DNA from: Eutreptiella sp. 'Long Island Sound 2002' | Taxonomy: Eukaryota > Euglenozoa > Euglenophyceae > Eutreptiales > Eutreptiaceae | DNA: 64,000 nt | NCBI GenBank assembly: GCA_964036045.1 | Contig: OZ038383.1 | Location: forward strand, 6,960,430-7,024,429 | Direction of reading: 5' to 3' | Shown here: piece after piece, positions 33,934 to 44,165 of the stretch | How the letters are laid out: every line of letters starts with the position of its first letter | Numbering within the stretch: position 1 is the stretch's first letter | Notes under the pieces: generated by a model | What the model saw: only the letters and a program-made list of their open reading frames with translations | What the model was told of the DNA's origin: nothing | The model's database searches: none | Translations under genes and position numbers: made by a program

Positions 33934-35187
33934 ATGTCTCAACAAGAAAATGAGTGCCCCATCTGCTTGGAGGACTACAATGAACCTGTGATTGGGCCTT
34001 GTGGCCACGCGCTGTGTTTGTCTTGCGCCCTGGACTGGCTCTCCCGTCAGTCCGAGTGCCCCGTTTGTCGCCATCCCCTGCAAACAAGAGACATTGTCAG
34101 TTCTAGTGGATCCTCGTGGGACTTGTCTGCTGAGGTGACATCCGACGCCTCGGACTCGCATGATTCAGAGGGTTGGGCCAGCGAGGACGATCTGGAGCAG
34201 GTCACGCGTATCGTGCGGACAACATCGTGCATTGCCCCACTTGCGGGCGGCGCATGTGCGGTGGCCGCGGCCTCCTCCACGATCCAACATTCGGCCAGCG
34301 GGCCAAGCATTTCCCGCCTGGCCAAGCCTCGGATGTCGACAGCCGGTCTGCAGCCGCCAGGCGGCGACCAGCCTGTCAATCCGCGCGACCCCCGAGTGCC
34401 TGGCCCCTTCAATTTCCCACACAAAAGAGACAGCCTCATTGCTGTGGACGCTGCCGAAGGCCGGGCTGCCACCCCTCTTCCCCCCAGTCCGTCCAGTCCA
34501 TTTGGTCCGCAACGGTCCGCTTGGGCCCACCCGGACCCCCGGCACATTCCGCCTTCGCGCAGCAGAGTCAACTCAGGGGCCCAGCCACCCACCGGCCCAA
34601 ACTCGCCATTGGGGCGCTCGGCATCGGGGCTCGCGGCCATGGGTCGCACCAGAGGGACTAACTCACACGTCATTGGGAAACACCTCCCCCTCGGGGGTCA
34701 ACTCCTTGATTCGTGTGTCCCTAGGCGCGGCAGCCTCAGTGCATCTGCGCTTTCACGGTTCCGCATTCCCGCCGTCATCCTCGACACGCCCCGCAGTCCA
34801 GGCGCGGCGAGCCCCTCCTTCGACACGCCCCGCAGCCAGCCCGGCCGACGTGCCTCAGCCGGTCAACCCCCGCGACCAGACTACGGCTGGCGATTTCCCC
34901 GTCAGGATCAGTGGCAGCAACAGCCACGACACGTTGGCAAGATCCCTTCCCTGTCTTTCTGGGACTTCCCTGTCTGGGCCTCGGTCTCCAGACCGGAAGC
35001 ACTCTGGCACGATTTCCAGGCGGCTGCAGCCGTTGTTGCGCCCAGGGCGCACGGGTCAAACTCGCTGATCTCTGTTTCACACATCACACGGGCTCAGCGC
35101 CATTCGTCCCCATGTCATACACAATCCATCATCCTCCCAATCTTCCGGTTGTGTCGAGTACCGCGCTCGTGCCCAGCTCCGGACTAG
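33934..35187 (+). CDS. RING-HC finger protein, probable E3 ubiquitin ligase (intronless retrogene)
   Basis: This encodes 417 residues. A C3HC4 RING lies at residues 8-45: C8, C11, C23, H25, C28, C31, C42 and C45, with the usual P-C-G-H and C-P-V-C wording. Known of the family: such domains bind E2 enzymes and transfer ubiquitin. After it comes an acidic Ser/Asp/Glu stretch, then a long Pro/Ser/Arg-rich, probably disordered tail with a repeated D-T-P-R-S motif. Substrate is unknown. The ATG at 33934 starts M-S-Q-Q-E-N-E-C and lies 16 bases after the genomic SL copy. It is intronless and sits in an SL-to-poly(A) insertion, which points to a retrocopy. The frame is still open, so it is young or selected. 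Around 34230 another frame encodes C-P-T-C-G-R-R-M, so a compensating frameshift inside the tail cannot be excluded. Confidence 0.7.
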   Translation: MSQQENECPICLEDYNEPVIGPCGHALCLSCALDWLSRQSECPVCRHPLQTRDIVSSSGSSWDLSAEVTSDASDSHDSEGWASEDDLEQVTRIVRTTSCIAPLAGGACAVAAASSTIQHSASGPSISRLAKPRMSTAGLQPPGGDQPVNPRDPRVPGPFNFPHKRDSLIAVDAAEGRAATPLPPSPSSPFGPQRSAWAHPDPRHIPPSRSRVNSGAQPPTGPNSPLGRSASGLAAMGRTRGTNSHVIGKHLPLGGQLLDSCVPRRGSLSASALSRFRIPAVILDTPRSPGAASPSFDTPRSQPGRRASAGQPPRPDYGWRFPRQDQWQQQPRHVGKIPSLSFWDFPVWASVSRPEALWHDFQAAAAVVAPRAHGSNSLISVSHITRAQRHSSPCHTQSIILPIFRLCRVPRSCPAPD

Positions 35188-36721
35188 TCCGACTGAATCC
35201 TCACAACGAAGGACGCAGAAAAGGCGAAGGACAAAAGGGCGACCCCTGGGCCCCGGAGGAACTGCGTTACGCCCCCTGGAGTTATGGCCCACCGAGGGCC
35301 CACCGAGGGCGCAGTTGTAGGCGACTTGTCCACGGCGTTTTTCAGTTATTTCTGGGGGAATTGGGCTTCCCCCTCAAGCGGGGTGTGGTACTGGCTTGGT
35401 ACCGAAGGGTATTGAAATGGGAAATATGATGCGTCTGCCGGTGCTGTCCACAATCTGCAGCTCTTTTTTTCTGTTTTCACGGAGGGCGGCCCTTCAAGAG
35501 GCGGCCACCAAGTGTCCCTAACGGCGCGGCGGCCTTCCTCCCACCAGTGGAGCAGGGATACCCTCCGGGTTACAAAGCGCACAACTGTTGTTGAGACAGG
35601 TGTGATTCACTCGTTGCGAGGGTGTACGCACACCCTCAAACCGGTGAACGAGATACAGTACAACCTGAAACCCCAAACCTAATTTCAATGCAGATTTGAT
35701 TCACTCCAAACCAATTCAGACCATCCAGGTCCGACGCTGCCCTCTCTCAAAGGCGCCGGGCTTCCTCAGAAACACTGCTCCCTGCCCCGCTCAGCCAAAC
35801 CATTGGACTTGTCCTGATTCCGCTGTAGGGAGGCTGTATTCGCATCTTTGTGAATGAATTGGTAAGACGCCCCTGTGTTCGTGCCTGAAAAAGGGCTTTG
35901 TGCATGTTCCTGTGTCCGTGCTTGGGTGTGGGCTTCGTGCAGCCACCCATGTGAAAGCAACATCAGTGTTTCCATGCTCCTTTCTGGTCAGCTGCCTCAC
36001 ACGAATTGCGCATTCGCAATTGGGTGCAAATGAGACCTTTGTCCCAACATGGATACCGGCAAACAAACACACGCCCAGGTGCCACACTTCCTTCAAGCCA
36101 TTCACTAAAACATAACTGATGCCTCACCACCAACCCGAGAATGCAACCCCGACCCCACCCTGACCAGGCTCCCCCAAGACCCACGTTGGAATAGAGAGAT
36201 CCAATGCACACCTTGGACTGGGAAACATCGGTGGCCGCGTAGCCGATCTCTGGCCAACATTCGACTCATCAGCAACCTGTCAGAGATCAGTCAGTTGTTG
36301 AGACAACCGGTGAAACAGTCTGCATGAACCCCAGTGACTTGCACTTAAAGCCCCCTCAAAATGACCCCAATCCCCCAAGATGCCCCACCCCCCGAACCCC
36401 AGGATCCACTCAGAGAAGGCCATTCGCAGGCGTGGTGGCGCCAGTGTTTTCAGCAGACACTTTGCCCTGCTGCAGTCCCGCTCTTTAGCTGGTAGCAGCC
36501 AACCTGGGGAACCACCAGTGCACGGGCCATGTTTGCATGAATGGAAGGTGAATGCCACGAGGACGGATTGCATCGCTGTCCCCATGCGGTGTACACGCAT
36601 TGTGGACGGCGATACAACACAGCGGACGCAAGTGGACGGAACTGGTGGGCAGCTGTTGAAACAGTAAAGTGGGTGTACAACATTGATCGCTGTGTGGGCA
36701 GGACCCACCTGCTGAGAGGGT
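35188..36721. other. 3' part of the retro-insertion; no gene recognised
   Basis: No domain or splice-supported frame. 36541-36720 has a protein-like frame (R-C-P-H-A-V-Y-T-H-C) that is homologous to 39180-39400, except that the latter carries about 170 extra bases. Confidence 0.35.
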
Positions 36722-37233
36722 GTCAGTCGTGGCAGGATCTCAATCCGCCCGTTGGGCATCGGTCCAACCGCAACGGGGAGGGGAGGCAGTCCCCCTGCGT
36801 TTCTCCCTGGCCCTCTGCCTGCTGCTCGCGCCCGGCACTCCTTCAGCCTCATGAGCGGCGGGGAAGGGGGTTTACAGTTTGAAGTGGCTTGTCCAGGCGA
36901 CGGCAGCAGCGACTCGGTCAAGTCCACCGGTTGAGCACGCCCAGGGCGATTTCACGTTCGGGCAGTGCAACAAGCAACAGCTCATCTTAGGCGTTTCGCT
37001 AATTTGTGGTTTTTGTTGCCATCATTTCACTGGCAGTGGCATTGGCCTCGAACAAGCATTCCATTGTGCGTGTACACCTGTCGCTCAGTTGAACCCGAGA
37101 TTTGTTGAAACATTGATGCTGCCTTCAAAAATTTTATTCCTCACGTTTGAGTGATGATCAATTGATGCAATATTGTAAGTGCAAGCAGAGCAAGCGGGCC
37201 CCCCACCCCCTTTCCTGCCTTTGTACCCCAAGG
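36722..37233 (+). repeat. Segmental duplication A, copy 1 (copy 2 at 39401-39900)
   Basis: gtcagtcgtggcaggatctc through cctgcctttgtac is repeated with few changes. Copy 2 lacks about a dozen bases near 37132-37146. The frames inside show no domain. Confidence 0.9.
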
Positions 37234-37287
37234 CGACCCCCTCCCTTGACTCCTCGCCCATTATGGAACAGTGTGCAATCGCTATCT

Positions 37288-37464
37288 ACGTGAAATCTAT
37301 CCCACGTCCTCCCGAAGCGTCCCAAGGTTGCCAAACTGGCGGTGACGGTTGCTTGGGTTGACACATTCTGGGACACCTGTTGATTTCTTATTGGGTGGAG
37401 TCACAGGGAGCAGGCTCTGCCTCATGCAGATCACTTCCTTGGTGTGAACATTGTACCATCAGAC
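37288..37464 (+). repeat. Segmental duplication C, copy 1 (copy 2 at 38636-38814)
   Basis: cgtgaaatctatcccacgtc through gtgaacattgtaccatca is repeated at 38636-38814 with scattered substitutions. Confidence 0.9.
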
Positions 37465-38140
37465 TGGAACACTGCGCAATCGCTATCGCCCCCCCACCCC
37501 CTTGTCCAGTAAGCACCCTTGTCTAGTAAGCAGGTCGGACTGGGGTACGAACCCCGATCCTCCGGCATCTCGCTAACCCCCAACTCCGCCCACACGCGCC
37601 CCGCTGCCGCTTCCCTCTCCCACATCCCCTTCCCCACCGTCATCCCCTGTGCCCGGACCATGCAGCCAGGTCGGGTGCCCTCTCAGAAGTCGCCTGTGAC
37701 CGCGCACCCGCACTGTGTGAAACCCTCTCTCCGCCGACAGACTCAGCCTGCCCCAGTCGATCATGTTGTCCTTCCATTCCTTCACTTTCCATTTTCCAAA
37801 TTTTCTTAGAAGGTTGGATATTGAGGTTCCCCTGTGTGTTTGCTGATTAGACGAGGTACTGTCAGGGTCAGGGTCGCCATTGCATGCCTCACAGACTGCA
37901 ACTCGTAGCACTGGACAGCTCTGAACCTTGATTCCGAGAGGTCATCTCGAGTACTGTGAAGTGAGAGGGCTACGCCAGCTCATCTTGGTCAGCACCAAAA
38001 AAAAAAAAGCATGCCTCACAGACTGCAACAGATTCTGATGTGTCATCGCAGACATCTGTCGATAGTGGTCTCCCAAGTGGTGGTGAAGAAGACAGTGACA
38101 GTGCGTCCGACACTGAGATTGTGTGGGCAAAGACTACTCG

Positions 38141-38185
38141 TGGTGTAGGGGGTTTGGCAAATGTTTTGCCAAACCCCCTACACCA
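38141..38185. repeat. Perfect 21-base-pair hairpin
   Basis: tggtgtagggggtttggcaaa (38141-38161, 21 bases) is exactly complementary to 38165-38185 around a three-base loop. It interrupts an otherwise protein-like acidic frame (38030-38140). Confidence 0.92.
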
Positions 38186-38203
38186 AGGAAATCGTATTTC
38201 ACC

Positions 38204-38428
38204 TGCGATGTTCCTGAGGCAAACAGCTTGCCACAGGGGCTGCAGCCCCCTGCCAATCCTGCTGCCAAGCCTGCCCCCAAAGCTGCCAAACCTGGTGCCA
38301 AACCCTCCAAGTGTGCAGCCAAACCTGCAGCTGGAGAGCCCATTCCTGTGGCCTGTTGAGCATGTGCAGCTCTCGAAGGTCAAATACTTGCGTCAGCAAA
38401 AGTGGCACACCGAGCCTGTTGCTCAGTA
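38204..38428 (+). pseudogene. Frameshifted H-V-Q-L family member (copy 3)
   Basis: One frame carries a Lys/Ala/Pro-rich linker (A-A-K-P-A-P-K-A-A-K-P) up to about 38350. A different frame then carries E-H-V-Q-L-S-K-V-K-Y and ends W-H-T-E-P-V-A-Q before TAG at 38426-38428. Linker plus H-V-Q-L core is the same order as at 27770 and 30491. A one-base shift separates them here, so this copy looks broken. Confidence 0.4.
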
Positions 38429-38837
38429 GACCTCACAAGCATCCCTGCAGGCAGTTTCATGGTCATTTTGTGGTTCACATGCCCCCGTGGTTGTATCTCT
38501 TGTTTTGTGTTGCGCGTCCTTTGTCCAGTGTTTAGGGGGGGCGGGGGGGCGAGGGAACTGTCACTTGGACGTTCCCTCGGGGGTGTGAGGGAACCGTCAC
38601 GCGCGGACGCTTACTGAACAAGGGTGGCGGGGGGCACGTGAAATCTATCCCACGTCCCCCCAAAACGTCCCAAGTTTGCCAAACTGGCGGTGATGGTTCT
38701 TTGGCTTGACAAATTCTGGGACACCTGTTGATTTCTTGTTGGGTGGAGTCACAGGGAGCAGGCTCTGCCTCATGCAGATCACTTCCTTGGTGTGAACATC
38801 GTACCATCACAGACACCACAGGGCCTGCGCGGCACGC

Positions 38838-39175
38838 CGATCAGGGTTGATGGTGTATCATCTGGAAGACACTTGCACAGTTTGTGCTGCAGGGCATACA
38901 CCGGTGCAGTCAGGGAGCCCAACGAGAGGCCTCATCATTGTGCCATTCCATGGCAGCATTTCTCCGGTTCGACGAGATGCGGGATGGGACTGCTCATACG
39001 GAATGTGTGAGCCTTTGTTTAACATTTTAACATGCATTGATTGTGCGCAGAGCTACCGTGTTCAGTAGTTTTGTGATTTGGGTGAATCCCAGGGCCGCGC
39101 TTCCTTGTTCAGGAGGCAGAGGCCACGATGCGCAGGTGTACCATGTCACCAGGAGGGAGGGAAACACATGGCGGC
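38838..39175 (+). repeat. Segmental duplication B, copy 1 (copy 2 at 40241-40577)
   Basis: cgatcagggttgatggtg through gtaccatgtca is repeated with a handful of substitutions. Two frames stay open in both copies without stronger conservation of either, so coding is not shown. Confidence 0.9.
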
Positions 39176-39400
39176 CCTGTTGAAACAGTACAGTGGGTGT
39201 GACACGGCAGCATTCCCACTGCACAGGCCGTGTTTGGTATGCAGGCGTACCAGGGTCATGTTCTGCATTGGCGAGCTGGCCCCAGAGCCCAACCCCCGAA
39301 AGGCCCACCGATGGGACTGGGTGGTGCACTCCAGACCCACTTTGTGTTGCTGGTGTGGTGTCCCATGTACATTGATTGCTGTGTGGGCAGGACCCACAAT

Positions 39401-39900
39401 GTCAGTCGTGGCAGGATCTCAATCCGCCCGTTGGGCATCGGTCCAACCGCAACGGGGAGGGGAGGCAGTCCCTGCCTGCGTTTCTCCCTGGCCCTCTGCC
39501 TGCTGCTCGCGCCCGGCACTCCTTCAGCCTCATGAGCGGCGGGGAAGGGGGTTTACAGTTTGAAGTGGCTTGTCCAGGCGACGGCAGCAGCGACTCGGTC
39601 AAGTCCACCGGTTGAGCACGCCCAGGGCGATTTCACGTTCGGGCAGTGCAACAAGCAACAGCTCATCTTAGGCGTTTCGCTAATTTGTGGTTTTTGTTGC
39701 CATCATTTCACTGGCAGTGGCATTGGCCTCGAACAAGCATTCCATTGTGCGTGTACACCTGTCGCTCAGTTGAACCCGAGATTTGTTGAAACATTGATGC
39801 TGCCTTCAAAATTTTCAGTGATGATCAATTGATGCAATATTGTAAGTGCAAGCAGAGCAAGCGGGCCCCCCACCCCCTTTCCTGCCTTTGTACTCCAAGG
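39401..39900 (+). repeat. Segmental duplication A, copy 2
   Basis: Second copy of 36722-37233. Immediately upstream, 39180-39400 matches 36655-36721 except for an extra ~170-base piece between gtgggtgt and acattgat. Confidence 0.9.
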
Positions 39901-40577
39901 AAGCCCCCAATATTCTCGGAAATTTTAGGGGAATTCAAAAGTGGACAAAAACTCGCCCTTTTCAGTTGGCTCACAATCACTATCCCATCTCTGAGCACCA
40001 TGTTCCAGAGATGGCCAATACCCTAGTTGGTGGCACACTACACTCACAGTTGAAGAGTCCTATGTTCAATCCCTGGTGCTGGCATAGGCAGTGCATTGTC
40101 TTGTGTCTTGGAGGAGGAGCCCGTATTGGTGTTTCTGCGAGATTGAATTTCGTAATTGTCCTTTCATCATCGGGAGGGGGGGGGGGGGCAACCCCCCCCC
40201 CCCTTACTATATCCACCCCTGCGGCACGCTGTCATTTCGCCGATCAGGGTTGATGGTGCATCATCTGGAAGACACTTGCACAGTTTGTGCTGCAGGGCAT
40301 ACACCGGTGCAGTCAGGGAGCCAAACGAGAGGCCGCATCATTGTGCCATTCCATGGCAGCATTTCTCCGGTTCGACGAGATGCGGGATGGGACTGCTCAT
40401 ACGGAATGTGTGAGCCTTTGTTTAACATTTTAACATGCATTGATGATGCGCAGAGCTACCGTGTTCAGTAGTTTTGTGATTTGGGTGAATCCCAGGGCCG
40501 CGCTTCCTTGTTCAGGAGGCAGAGGCCACGATGCACAGGTGTACCATGTCATTGGGAGGGAGGGAAATACATGGCGT

Positions 40578-41641
40578 CCCTCTGGGTCTTCTGAAACCGA
40601 ATCGCATGGCCGCCCTGAAACCGAATCGCATGGCCGCCCTGCAACTCTTCGTGTACTTGTTTGGTCCGAAGTTGGTGTTGGTGGTCTAATGATATTGGGC
40701 ATATGCGGTCCCCGTGTACACGCCCCACTTACTGAATCCTCTGTTATACAAAGTGATGACATTGCAGCAGGCATGGCACGTTGACCGGTCAAAGCAGTGC
40801 AGATGGCTTGGCAGGAGCTTTCTTGCCCTGTTGTGCTGGAAAGAAGATTGCCAACCAACCTGGTTCTGTTGTACGACTCCTCCTTGTGGAATCGGTTGAG
40901 GGGTGCACCCGGCCGGCAGCAGAGGTGCCGTGAAGAACTGGGAACCTGTCTCGAGCATCAGGTCTCGACTCCTTTCGTTCTCTGCGCTGATGGGCTTTCT
41001 GCTGTGTTCCTTTTCAGGGATGCAGTGATAGTCCTCTTCATTTGCTTGAAGGGATTCCACTTCTCTTTGCATGGTGCACAGCATGACTCCATCGCATGCA
41101 GCATGCGCACGACAGCATGTGAGCGGCCACGGAGGGTGCCACCCACACGTCGCACGCGGTGCACACAGTGCACCAGGGCATGTGCATTTGACTGATGTAC
41201 ATGTGCGCTGCAAGTCACCAAGTCGCTCTGCTTGAATGTGCTGGGACTATGTTCTGCAGCATAGTAAAAAAAACCCAGGATACTTCAATGATGCAGTGTG
41301 CGTGGTGCGTGCGGTGTGCGGGTGGCACCCTCGCGGCCAAGCAACGTTTTACAACAGGAGTTTGCAGGGAGGAAGCACCTTGGAAGGCAAGATGAATCTA
41401 TGGGTCTCAACAATACAGGAGACTACGTGAGCTTCACCATCAACATAAGGCCGTTAGGCGTGGCACTGCGTAGTGCATATGCAAGGGGTAGACCAAGCAG
41501 GTAGTGAACAGAGACAGCTCCCCAGGTAAAGCTGGAACACATGCCAAATGTGGAGCCCTCGTTTGTACTATATGCCCTACTTCTTGAACCAGGCGGTTGC
41601 CTGAGAGCTCACATTACACTCTTTGAACTTGTTGAGCCTGA
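40578..41641. other. 3' end of the retro-insertion; no gene recognised
   Basis: Contains a short tandem duplication at 40592-40632 (tgaaaccgaatcgcatggcc twice) and GTGC-rich words at 41095-41180. It ends in gagcctg followed by the A-rich tail. No domain is seen. Confidence 0.4.
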
Positions 41642-41660
41642 AAAAAAAACAAAAACAAAA
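41642..41660 (+). other. Poly(A) tail of the retro-insertion
   Basis: Aaaaaaaacaaaaacaaaa-type tract directly before the second copy of ggtcacgcattgc. No strong AATAAA signal is seen just upstream. Confidence 0.6.
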
Positions 41661-41673
41661 GGTCACGCATTGC

Positions 41674-43367
41674 ACCCAACAATCGCATTTTGGTTTCCAA
41701 TTCCCCTCTTGCAGAGGCATCGCCCACATTCTCCGAGTATATTTTGCCCCCGGTGTACTCCACTCACCCTCCCATCCCATCATTCCCCCTCCTTGAGGAA
41801 CCTAGAACTAGGGTTGGTGCTTGGGCGTCCTCGTTGATCTCCCGTACTGTGTTGGGTTTGGCCCGAAGGGTCAAGGCCGCATGCGTTGCTGTGGTGCAGG
41901 CCTATGACCCAGGGCCATAAGCCCTACCCCGCTGTGGAGTGCTCCACAAAGCCACATGTCCCTTGCAAACGAAGAGGCTGACCGTTTTTCGCAGTTCAGT
42001 CTGAGGTTGAGATACATAGCCATTCAATTCCTCTACAAAGCACAAAGGTGGCAAAGCACACAACACCGCAGCACACAACACATGGAAAAACACAGCATTG
42101 CACGGCACATGGAAGAGCACAGCAACACACAGCAAACACAGCACAATACAACACAAGAGCATAGCACACAACACATCGACACACGTTGATCATGAAGAAT
42201 CTGCAGAGACACAAGATGTTATGATTGTACGTTGCTTGGGCCTCGGGTACCACGTTTCCGGGTGCGCCTGTACTGTAAATAAATGGACCTTCTACAATCC
42301 GGGGTTCTCCCGAGTACACTCAATGACACCTTGAGCGTTAGGAACTCAAAAAAAAAAAGAAGAAGAATCTGCAGAGACACGAGAAGACCTCAGTGGATGA
42401 CATATGTGAGTTCCCAAGAGCGAAATGTCGGTGTCCAGCCAAGAAGGTGACAGGACAATTATGAATATCGTTGTCCGCAACAATTGACCCCCCCCACCCC
42501 CAACAAACAGAGTGTGCAACAGGTGAGATGATGTGCACAGCACACAGGTGTGGTGATTAGAAGTCGCACCAACTGTATACTCCGGCTAGAAATGTACAAA
42601 GCCCCCCCCCCCCCCCCTTGCGCAAGCACTGCCTTGTCCAAGCACGGGGACCCGTCTCCCCTTATTTTCCTGCCTTTCAGCGTGCTTGGCAAAGGGGGGT
42701 AAGTAGCTCTTTCAACGTCGACCACGACCCATGTCTTTGACCGGGGAAGTTCCTGTGGTATATTCTATGAGTGTACCTAGATACTGAGACCGCTGAGACC
42801 GTCTGGTACTGTTGCAGAACTGTTGCCCCTTTGTCAAAAAAAGTTTCTGCACAATACTAATGGCGAATAGTCAGCGCACGGAATTGTGGTGGTAAGGTAA
42901 GGTGCACAAGAGCGCTGGTGGTGTGTCAGTATGATTTGCGGCCATCCACCTACATACCCAAAAGAGGGGGGACGTTTGCACTGAAGGGAGCAGATTGCAA
43001 TGACAGAGGGGGGGGTTTCTATCTCCATCCGTATCAGTGGGGACAGGGTGAATAAGAGGCACAGTGATGGCCCTCACGAACAGTGAACAATTGGTATTTG
43101 GACAGTAGGCAATGAAGGCACTGGAGTGGCAGGTGCAGCTGGAGTCTGATGCGGTGATTGTAACCTGACCTGGTTGCATCCTTCGGGGACCCTAGGCCAT
43201 GGCCTGCACAGCATCCCCTTTGGCTTCCTTGCGTGTGTCAGCGGGTGGGATACACTGGACACTGGAACACCCCCGCGCTCGCCCAAATCCGGCGCTCGGT
43301 GCAATCGCACAGGTGTTCTGCTCTTTGCACCTTTCAACACCGCTGTCGTGGACTCCTTTTTGGAGGC
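41674..43367. other. Intergenic; one weak exon candidate
   Basis: 41717-41920, after a cttgcag acceptor, is open and ends in a plausible helical tail before TAA, but has no domain or partner exon. 42056-42185 is CACA-rich. Poly-C runs lie at 42484-42494 and 42602-42618. Confidence 0.3.
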
Positions 43368-44165
43368 ATGCCCAAGCGCACGCGCTCTGCGGCACCGGAT
43401 GGTCCGCCGGCCAAGGCCGCGGTCAAGGGGTCGCGGTCCCGGGCGAGTGCCGCTGCCCCGTCAAAGGCGTGGTTTGAGGAGCTGTACAGCGGCGGAATGA
43501 GCGCCGACTACAAGCGCTACATGACGGACGAGTGGGGGCACGAGAAGCGGGGCGACCAGCCGCTCTTCGAGAAGCTCTGCCTTGAAGGCGCCCAGGCGGG
43601 CCTCAGCTGGGCAACCATCCTGGCCAAGCGTGAGGGCTACCGCGCCGCATTCCGCGGCTTTGATATATCACGATGCGCAGCCCTCACCGATGGTGACATC
43701 GACCGACTGGTCAACTCGCCGCAGGCCAAAGTCGTCCGGCACCGCGGCAAATGCGCAAGCGTCGCAGGTAATGCGCGGGCGACGCTCCGTTTGATCGCGG
43801 AGGAGTCCGCGGCTGCCGGCCCCAGAGCGACGCCTCCACCGCACGGCTGGTTCGATGCCTACATTTGGAGTTTCGTGGGCGGCGAGCCGCAGCTCAACTC
43901 GTGGCCGGACCGCAGCGCAATTCCGACCGAGTCTCCGGCAGCGATCGCGATGTCAAAGGCGCTCAAGAGGCGAGGCTTTGCCTTTGTGGGGCTGAAGATC
44001 TGCTATTCGCTGATGCAGAGCTGCGGCCTTGTCATTGACCACCCCAAAGGGACTCCTGAGTGGGAGCGCGCACGGCAGCGACTCGTATTGCGGGAGCAGT
44101 TGGGGCCGCCGACGACGGGGCCCGCGGCCAAACGGCGTGCAGCAACAACGTTGCGGAGGCGGTAG
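43368..44165 (+). CDS. tag: 3-methyladenine DNA glycosylase I (Tag family)
   Basis: This encodes 265 residues and is intronless. It excises 3-methyladenine from alkylated DNA, leaving an abasic site for base-excision repair. The core is clear: E-W-G (55-57), C-L-E-G-A-Q-A-G-L-S-W (71-81, with the family's active-site Glu at 73), R-H-R-G-K (124-128), W-S-F-V (167-170), I-P-T (185-187), S-K-A-L-K-R-R-G-F (196-204), F-V-G, C-Y-S-L-M-Q-S-C-G (212-220) and D-H (224-225). A basic, Ala/Ser-rich N-terminal extension of about 30 residues could direct it to the nucleus or an organelle. Odd point: in bacterial Tag a zinc ion is held by Cys4, His17, His175 and Cys179; here only the third has a counterpart (His225). 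The ATG at 43368 follows a tttttggag acceptor by two bases, consistent with SL addition. The exon is GC-rich against its flanks. Confidence 0.9.
   Translation: MPKRTRSAAPDGPPAKAAVKGSRSRASAAAPSKAWFEELYSGGMSADYKRYMTDEWGHEKRGDQPLFEKLCLEGAQAGLSWATILAKREGYRAAFRGFDISRCAALTDGDIDRLVNSPQAKVVRHRGKCASVAGNARATLRLIAEESAAAGPRATPPPHGWFDAYIWSFVGGEPQLNSWPDRSAIPTESPAAIAMSKALKRRGFAFVGLKICYSLMQSCGLVIDHPKGTPEWERARQRLVLREQLGPPTTGPAAKRRAATTLRRR

Larger units (their letters stand above)
33877..41673 (+). mobile_element. SL-capped, polyadenylated retro-insertion with 17-base target-site duplication
   Basis: aaaaggtcacgcattgc occurs at 33877-33893 and again at 41657-41673. The first copy runs into ctttctgagtgtctatt and onward (33893-33917), a match to all but the first few bases of the euglenid SL. 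The second copy is preceded by an A-rich tail (41642-41660). SL at one end, poly(A) at the other and a matching direct repeat outside are what target-primed retroposition of a mature trans-spliced RNA would leave. The interior is 7.8 kb, longer than the enclosed RING ORF needs. It contains nested segmental duplications, so later growth of the 3' part is likely. An autonomous retrotransposon is the alternative, but I see no RT. Confidence 0.7.

Noticed and set aside
34160-35068. Second large frame overlapping the RING gene
   Set aside because: It lacks the RING and an ATG near the SL, and shows generic Pro/Ser/Arg composition. It is kept only as a frameshift note.
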